Shown in pieces: positions 1 through 6,934 of a stretch of 8,516 nucleotides of DNA (positions are counted from its first letter, which is position 1; each line of letters begins with the position of its first letter). The stretch spans positions 1 through 8,516 of the forward strand of contig CALGIH010000056.1 of assembly GCA_937916035.1 (NCBI GenBank), read 5' to 3'. The position numbers and the translations under genes were made by a program. This stretch comes from an uncultured Lacinutrix sp. Its GTDB lineage: Bacteria > Bacteroidota > Bacteroidia > Flavobacteriales > Flavobacteriaceae. The notes beneath the pieces are model-generated. The model was not told the origin of the DNA. It ran no database searches and saw only the letters and a program-made list of their open reading frames with translations.

Positions 1-126
1 GTCCGTTTTAATACTTCGGCAAGCTCACTAACAGGCTTAAATCAGACGTTAAACGAAGTTACTAGTTTTTTATCAGAATTGCTATACGTAGTTCTACGTA
101 AATCACAAGCAAATAAAGGTTATTAA
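1..126 (+). CDS. 3' end of an unidentified gene (partial)
   Basis: Frame 1 is open from the window edge for 41 codons and stops at TAA 124-126. The other two plus frames are closed within the first 30 bases. The encoded tail ends in LRKSQANKGY and contains an amphipathic stretch (TGLNQTLNEVTSFLSELL) that could be helical. I do not recognise the family. The piece is short enough that chance openness in AT-rich DNA cannot be excluded. If real, its stop lies 80 bp before pyrG, on the same strand. A 16-bp near-palindrome (85-100) lies inside this frame. Confidence 0.4.
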   Translation, partial: VRFNTSASSLTGLNQTLNEVTSFLSELLYVVLRKSQANKGY

Positions 127-164
127 CAATGGCTTATAAATAACCTAAAACTATATTCAAATAA

Positions 165-1841
<1,677 letters not shown>

Positions 1842-1902
1842 AACGTGTTTTCGGTTACTTTTTTGATAGAAGTAGGCGCAACCAAGATTTATAATTAAGT
1901 AA

Positions 1903-3810
1903 ATGGAAGAAAAAAAATTTGATATAAACTCCATAATAGGTTTCGTACTGATTTTCGGAATTTTATTATGGATGTTATATAACAACCAACCAACTCCTGA
2001 AGAATTAGAGGCTCAGGAACAAGCTAAGCAAGAACAAGTTGAAGCTGAGAAAAAAGCAAACGAAGCTTTAGGTGCTGAAGATACCCTTGTAACTTCGTCT
2101 GAAGATTTCAGTATCAGTAATCCACAGGATTCCTTGCGAATGGCTGACCTTCAGAGTAAAATAGGTGCTTTTGCATATTCTGCTAATTCTGCTAATTCGG
2201 ATGAAGAAACGGTTTTAGAGAATGATGTACTTTACCTTAAAATAAACAACAAAGGTGGTTATGTTACAGAAGTCAAATTAAAAAAGTTTGTAAGATTCGA
2301 TTCGGTTCCTATATACCTTATAAAAGACCAAAACTCAATTTTCAATATTAAGTTTGGGACTACAGATAACAGAACACTAAATACACAAAATCTTTATTTT
2401 CAACCGACCTTAACACAAGATAATGGCAATCAAGTATTGTCAATGAAGTTGAAAGTTTCTGAAACCAAGTTTTTAGAATACAGATATGAGTTAAAGCCAA
2501 ACGATTATATGCTTGATTTTTCTGTAAAATCTAGAGGATTGGATGGTGTTATTAATGGAAGCCAAGATATTGTTCTTGATTGGAAGTTAAAAGGACGTAG
2601 ACAAGCAAAAAGTATTGCTTATGAAAACAGATATACTCGTTTAACTTATAAGTTTGAGGAAGATAAGATTGACAAATTGGGTCAAATGGGAGACGATGAG
2701 GAAACTGAAGTTGATGTGCTCTGGATGTCATTCAGACAACACTTTTTTAGCTCTATTCTTCTAACAGACAAGCCTTTTAAGTCGGTACATTTAAAGTCGG
2801 TAAATTTAATGAACGACGAAGAGGTTGATACTTTGTTTACCAAAAACTATGCAGTGTCCATTCCTTTAGAACTTGATAGAGGAGAGTTGAATGAATCAAT
2901 GAACATGTATTATGGTCCAACAGATAGTAAAACTCTAAAGCAATATGAACGCGGTTTAGAAGAAAGTATACCTTTTGGTTGGGGAATTTTTGGATGGATT
3001 AATAAAAACCTATTCATTCCATTATTCGGATTCTTAAGTGGTTTCTTACCTTATGGAATTGCTATTATTGTGATGACCATTTTGGTGAGATTAGTATTGT
3101 CACCTGTACTATATAAGTCGTATTTGTCACAGGCAAAAATGAAAATTTTAAAGCCTGAGATCGCTGAAATTTCTGCAAAGTACAAAGACAATGCAATGAA
3201 AAAGCAGAAAGAAACAATGGCCTTGTATAATAAGGCTGGAGCCAATCCGATGAGTGGTTGTTTGCCAGCATTGGTGCAGCTTCCCGTGTTTTATGCGTTA
3301 TTCATGTTCTTCCCAACAGCGTTTGAGCTTCGTCAAAAAAGCTTCCTTTGGGCAGATGATTTATCATCGTATGATGTCGTTGCAGAATTACCATTCCACA
3401 TTCCTTTTTATGGAGATCACGTTAGTTTGTTTCCAATCTTGGCTGCTGTAGCAATTTTCTTTTATATGAAAATGACCACAGGTCAACAAATGGCATCACA
3501 ACCAACGCAAGAAGGTATGCCAGATATGGGAAAAATGATGAAATGGATGATTTATTTTTCACCATTAATGATGTTGGTGTTCTTTAATAATTATGCATCA
3601 GGATTGAGTTTGTATTACTTTATCTCTAACTTAATTACAATTGGTATCATGTTAGTGATTAAGAATTACATCTTAGATGAAGATAAAATTCATGCTCAAA
3701 TTCAAGTAAATAAATCCAAGCCTAAAAAACAGGGTAAATTTGCTAAAAAAATGTCAGAAATGATGGAAAAGGCAGAAGAGCAAAAACGAATACAAAAAGG
3801 AAAAAAATAG
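1903..3810 (+). CDS. yidC: Membrane protein insertase YidC (long form)
   Basis: Inserts and folds inner-membrane proteins, alone or with SecYEG. At 635 aa this is the long Gram-negative form. An N-terminal membrane anchor (about 10-26) is followed by a charged Glu/Gln/Lys/Ala-rich linker (30-58) and a large periplasmic beta domain (about 100-350). The conserved YidC/Oxa1 core runs from about 370 to 592, with membrane segments near 370-400, 452-474, 505-522, 546-562 and 566-588. Arg396 (ILVRLVLSPV) is the conserved hydrophilic-groove arginine. The cytosolic hairpin 404-448 (KSYLSQAKMKILKPEI onward) and the NPMSGCLPALVQLPVF motif (448-463) are typical. The tail after residue 600 is strongly basic (12 Lys and 1 Arg in 35 residues), consistent with ribosome contact, which is an inference. 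The start is preceded by an A/T-rich stretch without a Shine-Dalgarno. It probably shares a transcript with pyrG. Confidence 0.97.
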   Translation: MEEKKFDINSIIGFVLIFGILLWMLYNNQPTPEELEAQEQAKQEQVEAEKKANEALGAEDTLVTSSEDFSISNPQDSLRMADLQSKIGAFAYSANSANSDEETVLENDVLYLKINNKGGYVTEVKLKKFVRFDSVPIYLIKDQNSIFNIKFGTTDNRTLNTQNLYFQPTLTQDNGNQVLSMKLKVSETKFLEYRYELKPNDYMLDFSVKSRGLDGVINGSQDIVLDWKLKGRRQAKSIAYENRYTRLTYKFEEDKIDKLGQMGDDEETEVDVLWMSFRQHFFSSILLTDKPFKSVHLKSVNLMNDEEVDTLFTKNYAVSIPLELDRGELNESMNMYYGPTDSKTLKQYERGLEESIPFGWGIFGWINKNLFIPLFGFLSGFLPYGIAIIVMTILVRLVLSPVLYKSYLSQAKMKILKPEIAEISAKYKDNAMKKQKETMALYNKAGANPMSGCLPALVQLPVFYALFMFFPTAFELRQKSFLWADDLSSYDVVAELPFHIPFYGDHVSLFPILAAVAIFFYMKMTTGQQMASQPTQEGMPDMGKMMKWMIYFSPLMMLVFFNNYASGLSLYYFISNLITIGIMLVIKNYILDEDKIHAQIQVNKSKPKKQGKFAKKMSEMMEKAEEQKRIQKGKK

Positions 3811-3817
3811 ACCTATT

Positions 3818-3849
3818 AAGCTCCTTCCCTTAATAAGGGAAGGTGGCTT
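3818..3849 (+). terminator. Hairpin after yidC; probable terminator / flavobacterial intergenic repeat
   Basis: CCTTCCCTT (3823-3831) pairs perfectly with AAGGGAAGG (3835-3843) around an AAT loop. AAGC (3818-3821) and GCTT (3846-3849) extend the stem across a small internal bulge. A T-rich tract (TTTTAGTTTTTTA) follows. The stem starts 7 bp after the yidC stop codon, so it is well placed to end the pyrG-yidC transcript. The CTCCTTCCC...GGGAAGGTGGC core resembles a sequence I recall recurring between genes in Flavobacteriaceae genomes; that recollection needs a genome search to confirm. Confidence 0.65.
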
Positions 3850-3990
3850 TTAGTTTTTTAAATTGAAAGACGGAAGGGTTTAAATCATCAGTTTCATTTA
3901 TTTAAATAGTTTATCCTCACCAATCTTGGCAGCTTTTTTTGTACTACAATTATTTTAAGGCAAAAACGTTAATTTACAAATAGAAGCGTT

Positions 3991-4017
3991 GTCATTCCGC
4001 AGTTGATGTGGAATCCA
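3991..4017. repeat. REP-like palindrome (GTCATTCC...GGAATCC)
   Basis: ATTCCGCA (3994-4001) pairs with TGTGGAAT (4007-4014) over a 5-nt loop, with one G-U pair. The flanking GTC and CCAC complete a sequence similar to the widespread GTCATTCC-stem-GGAATCC intergenic repeats of many bacterial genomes. It lies 20-46 bp before the MORN-protein gene, in its likely leader. I see one copy only in this window, so repeat status is by resemblance. Confidence 0.45.
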
Positions 4018-4036
4018 CTAATCAATGTAAATACAA

Positions 4037-4738
4037 ATGAAAAAAGTAATTGTTCTTTTCGCACATTTTTTTGTAATTATTGCTTTTGCACAAAACAATA
4101 ATCAGATGGATGCTGATGGAAATCGCCATGGCATTTGGAAGAAGAATTTTGATGACACACAACAAGTTCGCTATGAAGGTGAATTTAACCATGGTAAAGA
4201 AATTGGCTTATTCAAATTTTATAAGCTTGTGAAAAAGAAGAGTGTTTTATCAGCTACCAAGTTATTTAATGCTAATGACGACAGTGCAGAGGTGAAGTTT
4301 CTAACTTCAAGAGGTAAATCGATTAGCGATGGTAAAATGGTTGGTAAGACTTATGTTGGTAAATGGGTGTATTACCACAAAAATTCTGATAAAATAATGA
4401 CCGCGGAAATCTATGATGATAAAGGGGTATTACAAGGCGAACGTTTAGTGTATTATGACAATGGTCAGTTAGCAGAAAAGACAACTTACATTGATGGAAA
4501 AATAGAGGGTTTGTCTGAAGTGTATTCACTAAAAGGAGTCGTATTAAAAACGTTCATTTATGAGAATAACGAGCTTCATGGTGTTTCAAAAGCATTTAAT
4601 GGGAAAGGGGAGTTATTGTCTGAAGGACAATTCAAACGTGGTAAGAAAACTGGTGTGTGGAAATTTTATGAGAATAATAAACTCATCGAACAAAAAGATT
4701 TCACTTATGTTACTAAACTCAAAAAGAAAAATAAGTAA
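4037..4738 (+). CDS. Secreted MORN_2-repeat protein (YwqK-like)
   Basis: A 233-residue protein with a clear signal peptide (basic MKKV, hydrophobic 4-16, cleavage likely AFA|Q at 18/19), so exported at least to the periplasm. From about residue 105 it consists of repeated roughly 22-residue units of the G-x-W/L-x-x-Y-Y-x-x-N/G-G-x-L type: GKWVYYHKNSDK (108-119), GERLVYYDNGQL (134-145), HGVSKAFNGKGEL (181-193) and TGVWKFYENNKL (205-216), plus a weaker unit near 157-177. An N-terminal unit (RYEGEFNHGKEIGLFKFY, 45-62) has the same pattern. These are MORN_2 repeats. Databases often name such proteins 'toxin-antitoxin system YwqK family antitoxin', but no toxin partner lies nearby and export argues against that role. 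The substrate or partner is unknown. The gene is 226 bp after yidC and is closed by a strong terminator, so it may be its own unit; I found no convincing promoter. Confidence 0.85.
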   Translation: MKKVIVLFAHFFVIIAFAQNNNQMDADGNRHGIWKKNFDDTQQVRYEGEFNHGKEIGLFKFYKLVKKKSVLSATKLFNANDDSAEVKFLTSRGKSISDGKMVGKTYVGKWVYYHKNSDKIMTAEIYDDKGVLQGERLVYYDNGQLAEKTTYIDGKIEGLSEVYSLKGVVLKTFIYENNELHGVSKAFNGKGELLSEGQFKRGKKTGVWKFYENNKLIEQKDFTYVTKLKKKNK

Positions 4739-4744
4739 GAAATC

Positions 4745-4778
4745 AAAAAAGCCCCTTATTTCTAAGGAGCTTTTTTTT
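4745..4778. terminator. Bidirectional intrinsic terminator
   Basis: AAAAAAGC (4745-4752) pairs with GCTTTTTTTT (4769-4778), and CCTTA (4754-4758) with TAAGG (4763-4767), around a TTTC loop with a single C/A mismatch. On the plus strand the stem ends in eight Ts, starting 7 bp after the MORN-protein stop codon. On the minus strand the A-run becomes a U-tract, so it could also end transcripts of the convergent fasciclin lipoprotein gene. Confidence 0.88.
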
Positions 4779-4779
4779 A

Positions 4780-4803
4780 CATAGACATAAGGTTACGTCT
4801 ATG
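4780..4803. repeat. Inverted repeat CATAGAC / GTCTATG
   Basis: CATAGAC (4780-4786) and GTCTATG (4797-4803) are perfect 7-bp arms around a 10-nt loop. It abuts the terminator at 4745-4778. Its role is unknown; it may be an extra stem for transcripts arriving on the minus strand. Confidence 0.4.
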
Positions 4804-4859
4804 ACTAACAACCAACTAATCAAGATTTACTAACCAACCAAATCTCAATGTCTTTATAA

Positions 4860-4984
4860 TTATAGTTGAGGTAAAATTACTTTGTCAATAGCATGAATAA
4901 CATCATTTGCGGCTTGATTATATTACTTACTCTACCTTTTGAGACTGTTAAGGTAGCTTCACCGTGTATACTAATCTTAATCCT
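4860..4984 (-). pseudogene. Decayed C-terminus of a second fasciclin (FAS1) domain
   Basis: Read on the minus strand, 4984-4913 encodes SIHGEATLTVSKGRVSNII plus flanking residues. In another frame, 4913-4860 encodes AANDVIHAIDKVILPQL and then TAA. Together these give the end of a FAS1 domain (usual pattern: ...RxSNIIxxDVxAxNGVIHxIDxVLLP). The 'VTDVQ'-like residues between the two parts are missing and a frameshift lies at the junction near 4912. The final part is in the same frame as the upstream lipoprotein ORF (5037-5549). The natural reading is that this is the tail of the same gene, which once encoded two FAS1 domains and has lost most of the second. The start of the second domain is not visible in 4985-5036, which is featureless AT-rich sequence. 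Confidence 0.75.
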
Positions 4985-5036
4985 CTCTTTTATTCTTTCT
5001 GATTAATTACTTAAATTTAATCTTTTTATTAAAATG

Positions 5037-5549
5037 CTAACTTAAGTTGTGTATAACGCCATTTGAAGCATCTACATTTGCTGTAGTTACATTTGAAACG
5101 CCGTTTAAATTAACATCAGTTGAAGTGTTAATATAGATACTTAAATTTTCACCTGCTCCTGACTTAGTAGCCAAAGTATTGCCATAACCTATTACTAATG
5201 ATGTTGAAAATGCCTCACCTGCAATAACATGGTAAAGTAATACTTGAGTTAATACATCTAATGGAATATCTTCTAAAGCATTAAAATTATTATCTGCTAA
5301 GAAATTTTCGAACGCTGTATTTGTTGGGGCAAAAACAGTGAATGAACCTGCTGTATCAAGAGTTGTATCTAATCCTGCTCTTTGTAAAGCTGCAACTAAA
5401 ATACTTAAATCTCCAGAAGCACTTGCTATAGATGTAATTGTTGTCGATTGAGACTCTGTTGTGTTGTCGTCGTCATTATTACATGAATAAGCCATAAATA
5501 GAACAGCTAATAATAATGTGAATTTTTTTAGATGATTAGTTGTTTTCAT
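5037..5549 (-). CDS. Truncated fasciclin (FAS1) domain lipoprotein
   Basis: A 170-residue reading frame. Its signal peptide ([10 protein letters not shown] then hydrophobic 11-20) ends in the lipobox AYSC with Cys23. The following NNDDD resembles the acidic lipoprotein export signal that sends Bacteroidota lipoproteins to the cell surface. One FAS1 domain follows (about 37-168): [13 protein letters not shown] (71-83) is the H1 motif, LLYHVIAGE (104-112) contains the conserved Tyr-His, and ASNGVIH (161-167) is the start of the last conserved block. The frame then breaks into NLS-stop where the family continues with V-I-D-x-V-L-L-P. The last strand of the domain is therefore missing and the protein may not fold normally. 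Family members are surface or matrix adhesion proteins; function here is unproven. The gene is divergent from mnmA, with a -7 element at 5593-5600. It is probably a pseudogene together with the remnant at 4860-4984, though a truncated product could be made. Confidence 0.8.
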   Translation of the reverse strand: MKTTNHLKKFTLLLAVLFMAYSCNNDDDNTTESQSTTITSIASASGDLSILVAALQRAGLDTTLDTAGSFTVFAPTNTAFENFLADNNFNALEDIPLDVLTQVLLYHVIAGEAFSTSLVIGYGNTLATKSGAGENLSIYINTSTDVNLNGVSNVTTANVDASNGVIHNLS

Positions 5550-5575
5550 TGTTCTTAATTTTTTTGTTTATCAAT

Positions 5576-5592
5576 TTTCAACAAAGTTGAAA
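5576..5592 (-). repeat. Inverted repeat in the fasciclin gene leader
   Basis: TTTCAAC (5576-5582) and GTTGAAA (5586-5592) are perfect 7-bp arms with a 3-nt spacer. On the minus strand the repeat begins directly after the -7 element (5600-5593), so it covers the likely transcription start, as the pyrG palindrome does. It could be a 5' stem on the mRNA or an operator. Confidence 0.5.
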
Positions 5593-5600
5593 CAAATATA
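5593..5600 (-). promoter_or_regulatory. -7 promoter element of the fasciclin lipoprotein gene
   Basis: The minus strand reads TATATTTG, an exact TAnnTTTG match, 43 bp before the ATG at 5549. No good TTG/TTTG -33 element is seen at the normal spacing. This suggests the truncated gene may still be transcribed. Confidence 0.5.
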
Positions 5601-5695
5601 TGATATGTTTAATAAATTTATATTAAACTTAAACAAAATTTTCTTAATTTTTTTGATCATTAACTTACAATTAAGTACCTATTATAGAAAAATTG

Positions 5696-5703
5696 TATCT
5701 TTG
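5696..5703 (+). promoter_or_regulatory. -7 promoter element of mnmA
   Basis: TATCTTTG matches TAnnTTTG exactly, 18 bp before the ATG at 5722. A -33 TTG is not seen; the nearest candidate is TTA at 5671-5673 with a 22-bp spacer. Its position inside the longer open frame argues that translation begins at 5722, not upstream. Confidence 0.6.
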
Positions 5704-5721
5704 CCGTTCTTAAAACTGACA

Positions 5722-6909
5722 ATGAAAAGAGTAGTAGTAGGACTTTCTGGAGGTGTAGATTCTAGCGTTGCAGCATTTCTTTTAAAAGAACAAGGTTATG
5801 ATGTCATTGGCTTATTCATGAAGAATTGGCATGACGATTCTGTAACTATTTCTAATGAATGTCCTTGGTTAGAAGACAGCAATGATGCGATGCTTGTTGC
5901 TGAAAAATTAGGAATCCCTTTTCAAACGGTTGATTTAAGTTTAGAATATAAAGAACGTATCGTAGATTATATGTTTAATGAATATGAGCGAGGCCGAACG
6001 CCAAATCCAGATGTGCTTTGCAATAGAGAAATTAAGTTTGATGTCTTTATGAAAATTGCGATCAATCTTGGAGCAGATTTTGTTGCAACTGGGCACTATT
6101 GTAGAAAAGGGTCTTTTGAAAAAGAGGCTGAAACCATCTACCAATTATTATCAGGGAAAGATGATAATAAGGATCAATCCTATTTTTTATGTCAGTTATC
6201 ACAAGAGCAGTTGTCAAAAACATTATTTCCAATAGGCGGACTTACAAAACCAGAAGTTAGACAAATAGCAGCTGAGCAAGATTTAATTACAGCAGAGAAA
6301 AGAGATTCTCAAGGTTTGTGTTTTATTGGTAAAGTAAAACTTCCAGATTTTTTACAGCAACAACTTAAGCCTAAAGAAGGTGTCATTGTTGAAATTCCAA
6401 AAGATTATGAATCGTATTTACAAACAGCTCCAAATTTTGATTCTATTGAAGAGCAACTGGTTTATGAATCTCGAAAAATGAATTACAATATTACAGACGG
6501 TAAAGTTGTTGGAAAGCATCAAGGAGCGCATTATTTTACTAAAGGACAACGAAAAGGCCTTGCAGTTGGTGGAACCATAGAGCCTTTGTTTGTTATTGAT
6601 ACAGATGTCAACGAGAATGTAATTTATACTGGACTAGGAAAGTCGCATCCTGGATTATACAAAAAAGTGTTGTTTGTTACCAATGAAGAATTGCATTGGA
6701 TTCGTCAGGATTTATCACTTCAAGTTGGTGAAACACTAGAAGTCATGGCCAGAATTAGATACAGACAATCTTTAGAAAAAGCAAAACTTCATAAAGTGAG
6801 TAATGGGTTATATGTCGCTTTTAATGAATTCCAATCAGCAATAACCGAAGGTCAGTTTGTGGCTTGGTATCTTAATGACGAATTAGTTGGTTCTGGAGTA
6901 ATTTCTTAA
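5722..6909 (+). CDS. mnmA: tRNA-specific 2-thiouridylase MnmA
   Basis: Cytosolic enzyme that activates U34 of tRNA-Lys, -Glu and -Gln with ATP and transfers sulfur to form 2-thiouridine, part of the mnm5s2U/s2U wobble modification. With the start at 5722 the protein has 395 residues. The PP-loop ATP-binding motif SGGVDSS is at 9-15, only a few residues from the N-terminus as in the family. [12 protein letters not shown] (95-106) carries Asp97 and the catalytic Cys100, and GLCFIG (198-203) carries the second catalytic Cys200. ATGHY (122-126) and KDQSYFL (150-156) are typical tRNA/ATP contacts, and the C-terminal beta-barrel domain is complete. The open frame extends back to an ATG at 5587. I reject that start: the extra 45 residues are low-complexity and hydrophobic, and the -7 element lies within them. 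The protease gene follows after 25 bp without a terminator, suggesting one transcript. Confidence 0.97.
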   Translation: MKRVVVGLSGGVDSSVAAFLLKEQGYDVIGLFMKNWHDDSVTISNECPWLEDSNDAMLVAEKLGIPFQTVDLSLEYKERIVDYMFNEYERGRTPNPDVLCNREIKFDVFMKIAINLGADFVATGHYCRKGSFEKEAETIYQLLSGKDDNKDQSYFLCQLSQEQLSKTLFPIGGLTKPEVRQIAAEQDLITAEKRDSQGLCFIGKVKLPDFLQQQLKPKEGVIVEIPKDYESYLQTAPNFDSIEEQLVYESRKMNYNITDGKVVGKHQGAHYFTKGQRKGLAVGGTIEPLFVIDTDVNENVIYTGLGKSHPGLYKKVLFVTNEELHWIRQDLSLQVGETLEVMARIRYRQSLEKAKLHKVSNGLYVAFNEFQSAITEGQFVAWYLNDELVGSGVIS

Positions 6910-6934
6910 CTTGCAAATACCAAATCATTAATAA

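Noticed and set aside
1856..1874. Weak stem (TACTT/AAGTA) in the pyrG-yidC spacer
   Set aside because: It has only five A/T-rich pairs, a long loop and no following T-tract, so it does not support a terminator between the two genes.
3906..3955. Short minus-strand open stretch ending KIGEDKLFK-stop
   Set aside because: It has about twenty codons, no start codon and no recognisable relative; too short to call a gene remnant.
4037..4738. Toxin-antitoxin system based on the YwqK-type name
   Set aside because: The protein is exported, and no small partner gene is adjacent on either side.
4848..4859. ATG after the CA-rich tract
   Set aside because: The frame stops after three codons, so it is not a gene by itself.
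5587..5721. N-terminal extension of mnmA from an upstream ATG
   Set aside because: It would add 45 low-complexity hydrophobic residues before a PP-loop that is normally near the N-terminus. The -7 elements of both divergent genes lie inside it.
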